Assembly (NCBI RefSeq): GCF_000941055.1 | Contig: NZ_CP007202.1 | Coordinates: 1,174,001-1,238,000, forward strand | DNA length: 64,000 nucleotides | Direction of reading: 5' to 3' | DNA from: Siansivirga zeaxanthinifaciens CC-SAMT-1 | GTDB lineage: Bacteria > Bacteroidota > Bacteroidia > Flavobacteriales > Flavobacteriaceae | Shown here: in pieces, positions 8,958 to 19,700 of the stretch | How the letters are laid out: each line of letters opens with the position of its first letter | Position numbering within the stretch: the stretch's first letter is position 1 | The notes under the pieces: generated by a model | The model's database searches: none | The model's input: the letters and a program-made list of their open reading frames with translations, nothing else | Told to the model about the DNA's origin: nothing | Translations under genes and position numbers: made by a program

Positions 8958-10697
8958 ATGAAAAAAGAAAATTCTACAATACAAGGTAACGGCGTTATGT
9001 TAAATGCCTATCCAGACAGTATAGGTCGTAATTTAAGTGATATGGTTACCATGCTTAAAATGCCCGAATTTGAAAATGCATTTTCATTGTTTTATGTATT
9101 ACCAACCTTTTTTAATAGTGATTTAGACAGGGGTTTTTCTGTAATAGATTACAATTTAAATACAGATTTGGTTTCTAAGCACGATTTAGATGCCTTAGAA
9201 GCTTTAAACATAAAATTAAAATTTGATATTGTTTTAAATCATTTGTCGGTGGCTTCACCTCAATTTAAAGATTTACTTAAACACGGAAATAAATCGAAAT
9301 ACAAAGATTTCTTTATTAATTGGAATTCATTTTGGGAAGGTCATGGCACCATGGGTGAAGACGGTGTTGTAATTCCGAACGAGAATTTTCTAAGTAAATT
9401 GTTTATGAGAAAATCGGGATTACCCGTTCTAAAAGTTCGTTTCCCCGATGGTTCAGAGCAGCCTTATTGGAATACATTTTATCAGCAAATAACCTATAAC
9501 AAAATATCACCTTCAGATTTAGATGCCATTCAAGGCATTAACAAAGTTGAAGCAGCAACTATTTGCGATATTGTAAATAATGCTCTTTCAAATAATGAAG
9601 ACATAAACAAAATAAATTTTCAAGGTTTTGAATCTTTTAAAGATGAAATTTTACACGTTTTAGAACAAAACCGAAGTTACTTAGGTCAGATGGATGTTAA
9701 TGCAAATTCACCGTTGGTTTGGGAATTTTACGAGGAAACACTGAGTAAATTAAACAGGTTCGGTTGTCAGATTTTGCGATTAGATGCTTTTGCCTATCTG
9801 CATAAAGAAATAGGTGAGTCTAACTTTTTTAACAAGCCAGGCACCTGGAATTATTTAGAGCGTATTAAGAGCATTGCCGAAAAAAACAACTTAGTATTGC
9901 TGCCCGAAATTCATGCAGAATACGGTTTAGGATTGCATCAAGAAGTAGCTAACAAAGGCTATTATATTTACGATTTTTTCTTGCCTGGTTTGGTAATTCA
10001 TGCCCTAGAAACAGGAACAAGCCAAGCACTTAAAAAATGGGCCAACGAGATTATCGACAAAAATTACAAAACCGTCAACATGTTGGGCTGTCATGATGGA
10101 ATTCCAGTGTTAGACTTAAAAGGAAAAGAAATAAATAATACATATAATAAAGGTTTGTTAGAAGATAGCGATATCGAACATATTATGAGTGTTATTATTA
10201 ATCGTGGTGGTCGTGTTAAAAATTTATATGATGCCTCAGGAAATAAAATATCCTATTATCAGGTAAACGCAACCTTTTTTAGTGCCTTAGGCGAGAATGA
10301 ACAAAAATTATTATTGGCCAGAGCTATTCAAATGTTTATGCCAGGAATTCCGCAAGTTTGGTATCTCGATATTTTTGCAGGTAAAAACGATTATAAAGCT
10401 GCCGATCAGGCTGGAAGTGGTGGGCATAAGGAAATAAACAGAACCACCTTGTCTATGGATGATGTCGCATCAGGATTAAAGTCGGAAATTGTAAAAAATC
10501 AACTTCAGCTTATAAAATTAAGAAACACTTTAGATGCCTTTTCAGGTAAGGTAACTATTAAAGATTCAACCGAAAACGCACTTGAAATTCTTTGGGAACA
10601 CAACGACAGTTTTGCTTGTTTATCAGCAAATCTTCAAACATTAAAATTCAAAATTACTTATCAGCAAAGCGAAAAAATTGAGAATTTACAATTTTAA
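8958..10697 (+). CDS. GH13 subfamily 18 phosphorylase, probable sucrose phosphorylase
   Basis: A 579-residue GH13-type TIM-barrel enzyme expected to split sucrose with phosphate into glucose 1-phosphate and fructose. Region I is FDIVLNHLS (Asp90, His95). The nucleophile is Asp276 in RLDAFAY, the acid/base Glu317 in LLPEIHA, and the third acid Asp380 in GCHDGIPVLD. The stretch WNTFYQQ and the C-terminal AGKNDY region resemble lactic-acid-bacterial sucrose phosphorylases. Two features are odd: about 65 extra residues (about 178-243) in domain B, and GCHDGIP where the usual enzymes have DTHDGIG. Glucosylglycerate or glucosylglycerol phosphorylase activity is the main alternative. It is cytoplasmic and is the last gene of the locus. 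Confidence 0.85.
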   Translation: MKKENSTIQGNGVMLNAYPDSIGRNLSDMVTMLKMPEFENAFSLFYVLPTFFNSDLDRGFSVIDYNLNTDLVSKHDLDALEALNIKLKFDIVLNHLSVASPQFKDLLKHGNKSKYKDFFINWNSFWEGHGTMGEDGVVIPNENFLSKLFMRKSGLPVLKVRFPDGSEQPYWNTFYQQITYNKISPSDLDAIQGINKVEAATICDIVNNALSNNEDINKINFQGFESFKDEILHVLEQNRSYLGQMDVNANSPLVWEFYEETLSKLNRFGCQILRLDAFAYLHKEIGESNFFNKPGTWNYLERIKSIAEKNNLVLLPEIHAEYGLGLHQEVANKGYYIYDFFLPGLVIHALETGTSQALKKWANEIIDKNYKTVNMLGCHDGIPVLDLKGKEINNTYNKGLLEDSDIEHIMSVIINRGGRVKNLYDASGNKISYYQVNATFFSALGENEQKLLLARAIQMFMPGIPQVWYLDIFAGKNDYKAADQAGSGGHKEINRTTLSMDDVASGLKSEIVKNQLQLIKLRNTLDAFSGKVTIKDSTENALEILWEHNDSFACLSANLQTLKFKITYQQSEKIENLQF

Positions 10698-10792
10698 CAG
10701 TAAAAATGAATTTAATATTATAATACTAAAAAAATGTTAAGATAGTACTATCAAAAAGTAATAAGTATAAGTCATTCATCGAATAGGATTGT

Positions 10793-10800
10793 TATCTTTG
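10793..10800 (+). promoter_or_regulatory. maeB promoter, -7 element
   Basis: TATCTTTG matches the Bacteroidota -7 consensus TAnnTTTG and predicts a start about 20 bases before the maeB ATG. No clear TTG is seen at the -33 distance. A perfect palindrome GATAGTACTATC lies upstream at 10741-10752 and could be an operator. Confidence 0.55.
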
Positions 10801-10826
10801 CTTGATAATGTTAATAAATATTACTC

Positions 10827-13118
10827 ATGAGCGAAGATAGTAAACGCAGAGAGGCTTTAATATACCATGCCAAGCCAACTCCAGGAAAAATAAAAGTAGT
10901 TCCAACAAAAAAGTATGCCACCCAAAGAGACTTGTCTTTAGCATATTCCCCTGGTGTTGCAGAACCATGTTTAGAAATAGAAAAAGATAAAAATAACGCC
11001 TATAAATACACAGCTAAAGGAAATTTAGTTGCTGTTATCTCTAATGGTACAGCCGTATTAGGTCTAGGAAATATTGGTCCTGAAGCCTCAAAACCCGTAA
11101 TGGAAGGGAAAGGCTTGTTATTCAAAATTTTTGCAGATATAGATGTTTTTGATATTGAAGTTGATACAGAAAATGTTGATGCTTTTATTGAAACGGTTAA
11201 AAACATAGCTCCAACTTTTGGAGGGATTAACTTAGAGGATATCAAAGCTCCTGAAGCATTCGAAATTGAGCGTCGTTTAAAGGAAGAATTAGATATTCCT
11301 GTGATGCACGACGATCAACATGGTACAGCCATAATATCGGCTGCTGCTTTAATCAATGCTTTAGAGATTGCTAAAAAGAAAATTGAAGAAGTAAAAATAG
11401 TTATAAGTGGCGCTGGAGCTGCTGCCATTTCTTGCTCACGATTATATCAGGCTTTTGGAGCTAAGCGTGAAAATATGGTGATGTTAGATAGTAAAGGTGT
11501 TATTAGAGACGACCGAGAAAATCTTTCTTCAGAAAAAGCCGAATTTGCTACACATTTAAAAATAGATACGCTTGAAGAAGCCATGAAAGATGCCGATGTA
11601 TTTATAGGTTTATCTATGGCAAATATCGTATCGCCAGAAATGTTGCTTTCTATGGCAAAAACACCTATTGTGTTTGCTATGGCAAATCCAGATCCAGAGG
11701 TTAAATACGATATAGCGATTGCCACTCGAAAAGATATTATCATGGCTACAGGCCGAAGCGATCATCCTAACCAGGTTAATAATGTTTTAGGATTTCCGTT
11801 TATTTTTAGAGGTGCTCTAGACGTTCGTGCTACAAAAATTAATGAAGCTATGAAAATGGCTGCGGTTGAAGCCCTTGCACGATTAGCTAAAGAACCGGTT
11901 CCAGAACAAGTTAATATTGCTTACGGCGAAACCAGACTAACCTTTGGTAAAGAATATATTATCCCAAAACCATTCGACCCGCGTTTAATTGCCGAAGTAC
12001 CACCGGCAGTAGCAAAAGCAGCGATGGAAAGTGGCGTGGCTCAAGAGCCTATAACCGACTGGGAAGCTTATAAAGATAAGTTAAGAGAGCGTTTAGGTTC
12101 CGATAATAAGCTGGTAAGACTACTGTTAAACCGTGCAAAATTAGCTCCAAAACGTGTGGTTTATGCAGAAGCCGATCAACTAGCTGTTTTAAAGGCCGCT
12201 CAAATTGTCTATGAAGAAGGTGTTGCTATTCCTATTTTATTAGGTAGAAAAGAAACTATTAAAAGTTTAATGGCAGAGATTGAATTTGATGCCGATGTTT
12301 TAATTATCGACCCAAAAACAGAGGAAGAAAACGAAAGAAAAAACAAATATGCACAAGTTTACTGGGAGCAACGCAAGCGTCGTGGTGTAACCCTATATGC
12401 AGCTCAACGTTTAATGAGAGAGCGTAATTATTTTGCTGCCATGATGATAAACGAAGGAGATGCCGATGCTTTAATTTCTGGTTACTCAAGAAATTACCCA
12501 TCGGTTGTAAAACCTATGTTAGAGCTTATTGGTATGGCTAAAGGCTCGGCAAGAGTAGCAACTACCAACGTAATGATGACCAAACGTGGTCCATTGTTTT
12601 TAAGTGATACTTCTATTAATATTGACCCAGATTCTAAAGAGTTAACTAAAATTGCTCAAATGACATCTCATGTGGTTAAAATGTTCGGAATGAACCCTGT
12701 TATGGCTATGATTTCATATTCTAACTTCGGTTCTTCAGCAAATCCAAGAGCATCAAAAGTGCGTGATGCTGTAGCTCATTTACACCGTTATTACCCAGAT
12801 ATGATAGTTGATGGTGAGCTTCAAACAGACTTTGCTTTAAACCCTGAGATGTTAAAAGAGAAATTTCCATTTTCTAAATTGGTTGATAAAAAAGTAAATA
12901 CTTTAATTTTTCCAAATTTAGATTCGGCGAACATAACGTATAAATTACTTAAAGAATTAAACGAAGCAGAATCCATTGGACCTATCATGATGGGTATGCG
13001 TAAACCTGTTCACATTTTACAATTAGGTGCTAGTGTAGACGAAATTGTAAACATGACTGCCATTGCGGTTATTGATGCCCAACAAAAGGAAATGCTGGAA
13101 AAGGAAAATGCAAAATAA
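10827..13118 (+). CDS. maeB: NADP-dependent malic enzyme with phosphotransacetylase-like domain
   Basis: A 763-residue MaeB-type enzyme converting malate to pyruvate and CO2 with NADP. The malic-enzyme catalytic half includes YSPGVAEPC (residues 40-48), MHDDQHGTA (160-168) and the Rossmann loop SGAGAAA (194-200). It ends near residue 420. The rest is a PTA/PTB-like domain (MISYSNFGSSANPRASKV region), which in MaeB is usually regulatory, sensing acetyl-CoA, rather than catalytic. It has its own promoter and is followed after 49 bp by ruvA. Confidence 0.96.
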   Translation: MSEDSKRREALIYHAKPTPGKIKVVPTKKYATQRDLSLAYSPGVAEPCLEIEKDKNNAYKYTAKGNLVAVISNGTAVLGLGNIGPEASKPVMEGKGLLFKIFADIDVFDIEVDTENVDAFIETVKNIAPTFGGINLEDIKAPEAFEIERRLKEELDIPVMHDDQHGTAIISAAALINALEIAKKKIEEVKIVISGAGAAAISCSRLYQAFGAKRENMVMLDSKGVIRDDRENLSSEKAEFATHLKIDTLEEAMKDADVFIGLSMANIVSPEMLLSMAKTPIVFAMANPDPEVKYDIAIATRKDIIMATGRSDHPNQVNNVLGFPFIFRGALDVRATKINEAMKMAAVEALARLAKEPVPEQVNIAYGETRLTFGKEYIIPKPFDPRLIAEVPPAVAKAAMESGVAQEPITDWEAYKDKLRERLGSDNKLVRLLLNRAKLAPKRVVYAEADQLAVLKAAQIVYEEGVAIPILLGRKETIKSLMAEIEFDADVLIIDPKTEEENERKNKYAQVYWEQRKRRGVTLYAAQRLMRERNYFAAMMINEGDADALISGYSRNYPSVVKPMLELIGMAKGSARVATTNVMMTKRGPLFLSDTSINIDPDSKELTKIAQMTSHVVKMFGMNPVMAMISYSNFGSSANPRASKVRDAVAHLHRYYPDMIVDGELQTDFALNPEMLKEKFPFSKLVDKKVNTLIFPNLDSANITYKLLKELNEAESIGPIMMGMRKPVHILQLGASVDEIVNMTAIAVIDAQQKEMLEKENAK

Positions 13119-13138
13119 TATATTGTAAATAATTTTAT

Positions 13139-13146
13139 TACTTTTG
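13139..13146 (+). promoter_or_regulatory. Possible ruvA-sprA promoter, -7 element
   Basis: TACTTTTG fits TAnnTTTG 21 bases before the ruvA ATG. The nearest upstream TTG (13123) is too close for standard spacing, so the site is tentative. Confidence 0.4.
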
Positions 13147-13167
13147 GTCGTATAACCAGTTACAATC

Positions 13168-13749
13168 ATGATTACACATATTCAAGGGAAACTTGTAGAA
13201 AAAAATCCAACCGATGTTGTTATTGAATGTAATGGAGTAGGTTATATACTTAACATTTCCTTACATACATATTCGCAAATTCCTCATAATGAATTATTAA
13301 AATTATATACGCATTTACAAGTTAAAGAAGACTCCCATACGTTGTATGGGTTTTCTTCTTTGGTAGAACGCGAAGTTTTTAGGCTTTTAATTTCTGTAAG
13401 TGGGATAGGCGCAAGTATTGCACGCACGATGTTGTCGTCTTTAACGCCAAAACAAGTTATTGAAGGCATTGCAAGTAATGATGTTGCATTAATTCAATCT
13501 ATCAAAGGAATTGGAGCAAAAACAGCACAGCGTGTTATTATAGATTTAAAAGACAAAGTTTTAAAAATCTACGATTTAGATGAAGTTTCTGTCTCTAAAG
13601 GCAATACCAATAAAGATGAAGCGTTATCTGCTTTAGAGGTACTTGGATTTGTAAGAAAACAGGCAGAACGTGTCGTTGAAAAAATAATCATATCAGAACC
13701 AGAAGCTTCTGTTGAAACCATTATAAAACAGGCTTTAAAAAATTTATAA
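13168..13749 (+). CDS. ruvA: Holliday junction DNA helicase subunit RuvA
   Basis: A 193-residue protein that binds four-way junctions and loads RuvB. The N-terminal OB fold (MITHIQGKLVEKNPTDVVIE) is followed by two helix-hairpin-helix motifs around LISVSGIGASIARTML and IQSIKGIGAKTAQRVI. A flexible linker and the C-terminal three-helix RuvB-binding domain (EALSALEVLGF) complete it. Length and order are normal. The TAA is followed six bases later by the TTG start of sprA, so the two genes are very likely cotranscribed. Confidence 0.96.
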   Translation: MITHIQGKLVEKNPTDVVIECNGVGYILNISLHTYSQIPHNELLKLYTHLQVKEDSHTLYGFSSLVEREVFRLLISVSGIGASIARTMLSSLTPKQVIEGIASNDVALIQSIKGIGAKTAQRVIIDLKDKVLKIYDLDEVSVSKGNTNKDEALSALEVLGFVRKQAERVVEKIIISEPEASVETIIKQALKNL

Positions 13750-13755
13750 TAGATT

Positions 13756-16700
13756 TTGAATATAACTAACCTTATTTCTTATAAATCGAATTCAAGATAT
13801 TACGCAAAGCGCAATATAATTGCGTTTATATTACTCTCAATTTTTACTTCATTAACTACTTGGGGACAACAAATACCAGTGCAAGATTCAGTTAAAACGG
13901 GATTTAGTCTTGGTAAAATTAAAACACCAAATCCAAACAGTGTAGAATCGAAATACACCTACGATGCGGTAACAAACAGATATATTTATACCGAGAAAAT
14001 TGGCGCATTTAATATTAACTACCCCGTTATTTTAACACCAAAAGAGTATTATGCATTGGTGGCTAAAGAAAACATTAAATCGTATTATAAAGAAAAAATT
14101 AATGCTTTCGACGGTAAAAAAGAAGGGGCAGAAGATGCACAAAAAAACCTTTTACCCGAATTTTATGTGAATTCTGGTTTTTTTGAAAGTGTTTTTGGTG
14201 GTAATACTATAGAAGTTATCCCTCAAGGTTCGGTAGAAATGGATTTAGGAATCTTGTTTTCGAGACAAGATAACCCATCGTTTTCACCAAGAAACCGAAG
14301 TAATTTTACATTCGATTTCGATCAAAGAATTAGTTTAAGCTTACTAGGAAAAGTAGGAACTAGGTTGCAAGTTACAGCCAATTATGATACGCAGTCTACT
14401 TTCGATTTTCAAAATCTTATAAAATTAGAATACACACCTACCGAAGACGATATTCTACAAAAAATTGAAGTTGGTAATGTGAATATGCCTCTAAATAGCT
14501 CACTTATTACCGGTGCACAAAGTTTATTTGGGGTTAAAGCGCAATTACAGTTTGGAAAAACCACGGTAACAGGTGTTTTCTCTGAACAAAAATCACAAGG
14601 TAATACTGTTATCGCCCAAGGCGGAGGTACTGTTGAAGAATTTGAACTTTTTATTAGAGATTACGACGAAAATCGCCATTTCTTTTTAGCTCAATATTTT
14701 AGGGATACCTATGATTCGGCACTTAAAAATTATCCTTTTATTAATAACAAAGGTCTTCAAATTACCCGACTAGAAGTTTGGGTAACCAATAGAAGCAATC
14801 GCACCGAAAATGTAAGAAATATTTTAGCATTACAGGATTTAGGTGAGGCCGATTTAATTGGTTTGCAAAACCCTCCCGCAGGATTTGTTAATGTTAGTCC
14901 GGGTGCGATCCCCGACAACAAAAATAATGACTTCGATCCCACAAATATTGGTATTGGAGATTCAAAATTAACTACAGCCGTTCGAGACGTATCAACCGTT
15001 CAAAACGGTATTTTAGTTCCTAATGTAAACGAAGGTTTCGATTATGCAAAATTAGAAAATGCCCGAAAATTAGTTAATGGTCAAGAATATACTCTAAACT
15101 CAGATTTAGGGTACATTTCCTTAAATCAACGCTTAAATAACGACGAAGTTTTAGCTGTAGCATTTCAATATACTTTGGGCGGAAAAGTTTACCAAGTTGG
15201 TGAATTTGCAAACGATGGTGTTAACGCTACCGATGTTACTACCAATGGTAGCGGGCAAGTAACTGGTGTTGTAAACAGCAACTTAGTTTTAAAGATGCTA
15301 AAAAGTAGTATCACTAATGTAACGCAACCTGTGTGGAAGTTAATGATGAAAAACATTTACGACACAGGTGCTTTTAATTTAAGTCAGGAAGATTTTAAAC
15401 TAAATATTTTTTATAACGAAGCATCACCCTTAAATTTTATAAAACCCGTTGGAGGAAGCTTTCCACTTGATGTTAATGGAAACCCTGTTTCTAGTAATAC
15501 TGAAGACAGAGATTTAATACAAAACTCACCACTTTTAAGAGTTTTTAATTTAGATAAATTAAATTACAATAACGACCCACAGCTAAGAGGCGATGGATTT
15601 TTCGACTTTGTCCCTGGTATTACCGTGATTCCTCAAAACGGTAAAATTGTATTTACAAGTGCCGAGCCTTTTGGTGAATATTTATTTAATGTTTTGGGTG
15701 GTGGTAATTATGATAATGAAGCTTCTTATAACGACAATCAGAAAAAATATGTATTCGATGTGCTTTATAAAAGCACCAAGGCAAGAGCATTGGAATTTCC
15801 AGAAAAAAATAAATTTAAATTAAAAGGACTCTATAAATCTACTGGCAGTGATGGTATTCCAATTGGTTCTTTTAACGTGCCAAGAGGTTCTGTTAAGGTT
15901 ACTGCAGGTGGTCGTGTTTTAGTAGAAGGTATCGATTATACAGTAAACTATCAGTTAGGGCGCGTTCAAATATTGGATGAAGCCTTAAAAGCATCCAACA
16001 CACCCATTGAAGTCTCTACCGAAAACAACGCAATTTTTGGTCAGCAAACCAGACGTTTTACAGGAATTAACATAGAACATAAATTTAATGAGAATTTCCT
16101 TTTAGGAGCCACCTTATTAAACCTAAACGAACGTCCTATTACTCAAAAAGCAAATTACGGTACCGAACCCATTAATAATACCATTTTTGGTTTTAATGGT
16201 AATTATGCAACAAAAGTTCCTTTTTTAACACGATTTGCAAACATGTTGCCAAACATAGATACCGATGTGGAATCTAATTTATCGCTACGTGGTGAATTTG
16301 CTTATTTGGCTCCAGGAGCGCCAAAAGGCACTAGTTTAAATGGTGAGTCAACGTCTTATATCGATGATTTTGAAGGTTCTCAAAATGCCATCGATTTAAA
16401 ATCTCAACAATCTTGGTTTTTATCGAGTAGGCCACTAGAAATTAACGGTACAACAGCATTCGACGATAACGGTATTGAAAACGGATATAATAGAGCCATG
16501 TTAAACTGGTACAATATAGATCCTATTTTTTATACTGGGCAACGCCCTAACGACATATCAGACAACGATATATCTAGTTTGTATACCAGCCGTGTATTTA
16601 TTAATGAATTGTTTCCAGAGCGCGATTTAGTTCAAGGTCAGAATTCAGTTTTAAATACTCTAGACTTAGTATATTATCCTGGCGAAAGAGGGCCTTATAA

Positions 16701-19700
16701 TTTCGACCCTTCCACTGTAAACGATGTTATTACCAATCCTCAAGAGTCATGGGCAGGTATTACACGTCAGTTAACATCAACCGATTTTGAGCAACAAAAT
16801 GTCGAGTATATCGAGTTTTGGTTACAAGATCCTTTTCAGGAAAATCCAAATAACCCTGGAGGTAAACTGGTTTTCAACTTAGGAAACATTTCAGAAGATA
16901 TCCTTAAGGATGGTAAAAAAATGTACGAAAACGGATTGCCAAAAGATGGTAATGTGAGTTTGTTAACACCTACAGACTGGGGTTCTGTAGTACCATTAAA
17001 TCAATCGTTAATTTACGCATTCGATAGTACTGGTCAAGAACGTACCAATCAAGATGTTGGGTACGATGGTTATAACGATGTCGAAGAAATTGCAGCTTTT
17101 GGTTCTAATTTTGGGGACGACCCTTCAAAAGATAATTATACATACTTTTTAAACGCAGAAGGCGATATTTTCGAGCGTTATAAAAAGTATAATGGTGTGG
17201 AAGGAAATACGCCCGAGACATTTACAAATACAGATCGTGGTGCCAATACCCAGCCCGATGTTGAGGATATTAATCGCGACAATACCATGAACACGATTAA
17301 TAGTTATTTCGAATATACCTTAGATATAAGAAGACAAAATTTACCAGAAACTCGTGAAGCCTTCGATAATCTGCCTGCTGGAAGTCCATTAAAAGAATTT
17401 TTAACAGATATTAAAATTGAACCGCGCGCGCTGCCAAACGGTCAAACAGAGCAGGTAAGATGGTATCAAGTTCGAATTCCTATAAATGTACCATTAGATA
17501 AGTTTGATGATAATGCATTTCCAGAATACAAACGTTACGGAGGTATTACAGATTTTAGATCCATTCGATTTGCTCGTATTTATTTAAAAGAGTTTACACA
17601 AAATACTATTTTCCGTTTTGGTACTTTAGATTTAGTTAGAAGTGAATGGAGACGTTATACGCAAGCTTTAGATAAAAACGATCCAACACCAGATGATGTT
17701 GATACAGAATTTTCAGTAGGCGTTGTTGGTACATTAGAAAATGAAGGTAGCTACCAAAGACCTCCTGGCATTGAGCCTGAAGAGTTGTTTAATAACAACA
17801 CGGTTATTCAACAAAATGAACAATCATTGGTAGTAAATGTGTGTAACCTAGAATCGCAAGATTCTAGAGGGGTTTACAAAAACATTAGCTTAGATATGCG
17901 CCAGTTTAAGCGTTTACGAATGTTTATGCACCTAGAAGAAGAGGCGACAGGTATTCCTAACCAAAATACCGTAGTTGGTTTTATTAGAATGGGTAACGAC
18001 CTTACCGAGAACTATTATCAAATAGAGATACCATTAAAAATTTCAGAGTCTCGAACGCGTGAAGGGCTTTGGCCAAAAGAAAATGAAATTGATTTGCCGC
18101 TAGATGTTTTAGGACAAATTAAAGCTTTAGGTATCGCTAATACGACGTTAAGCAACGAAGATCCTACCTTTTATAATGTAAATGATGGTGTTTTAGATGA
18201 TACACCCGTAGCTGAATTCTCAGATTATACCTTAGGTCAACACAGAATAGCCATTAAAGGAAATCCAAATTTTGGTGATATTAGAACTTTAATGGTAGGT
18301 TTAAAAAACGGTATTGGAAACAGTGCTACCGATGCGCCACCAATAATTTCGCCCGTTTGTGCCACAGCTTGGTTTAATGAATTACGCTTATCAGACATGG
18401 ATAACGAAGGTGGTTGGGCTGCCGTTGTAAGTATGGACACCAATATTGCCGATTTTATGAATATAAGTGCCACTGGAAGACAAAGTACCTCTGGTTTTGG
18501 TGGTATCGAGCAAGGGCCAAGTCAACGTAGTTTAGAAGATGTTAAACAATATGATGTAGTAACCAATGTAAATGTTGGGCAGTTGCTTCCAAAAAAATGG
18601 GGCATTCAATTACCATTTAATTATTCGCAAAGTGAAGAATTAATAACGCCTAAATACGATCAATTTTACGAAGATTTAACTTTAGACTCTCGCATTGAAG
18701 CCGCAACAAGCAATGCCCAACGCGAACAAATAAAACAACAATCGGAAGATTATACCAAGCGTCAAAGTATCAATTTTATTGGAGTAAGAAAAACAAGAAC
18801 AAGCGATGCTAAACCTCGTTTTTACGATGTTGAAAATCTAACTTTAAATTATTCATACAATAAAGTATTTCACAGAGATTTTGAAATTGAAAATTCTGTA
18901 AATAAAACGATAAGAGCAGGTGCAAATTATGCCTATAACTTTGCGCCTTTAAAAATAGAACCATTTAAAAAGAACGACTCTTTATTTACAGGAAAATACT
19001 GGCGATTAATTAAGGATTTTAATCTTAATTTACTGCCTACTAGTTTTGCTCTTAATACCGATATTAACAGACAATTTAATAGTCAGCGCTTTAGAGAAGT
19101 CGAATTGGGTGGAGGTAATATTGGACTAGAGGAATTATTTAGAAGAAATTACACTTTCGATTTTCAATATACTATTAACTACAACTTAACCGATGCCTTA
19201 AGTTTAAATTTTACAGCTTCAAATAACAATATTGTTAGAAATTATTTTAAAGACAATATTATTAATGGAGAACAAGACGAAACACTAGATGTTTGGGATG
19301 GCTTCTTTGATGTGGGCGATCCAAACCGACAAACACAAAACTTAGGAGTTACCTACAAGCTTCCATTCAATAAACTCCCTATGTTAAATTTTATTGATGC
19401 CACTTATCAATACAACGGGAATTTTCAATGGCAAAAGGGATCCGACTTATATGGAGAATTAGAGGTAGATGGTAATACTTTCGATTTAGGAAATACCATT
19501 CAAAACTCCAATACACATAATATCAATTCAAGTTTAGACATGAATAGATTTTATAAATACATTGGCTTAGTTAAAAAACCAATTTCACGGGCACGAGCAA
19601 ATCAAGGTTCGGCAGGAAGACCACCAGCACCAAATCAAGACAATGGTAAACCAGCAAAATCAAAGAATCAATCGACTACAAAATTGTTAAATGCAGGTGT

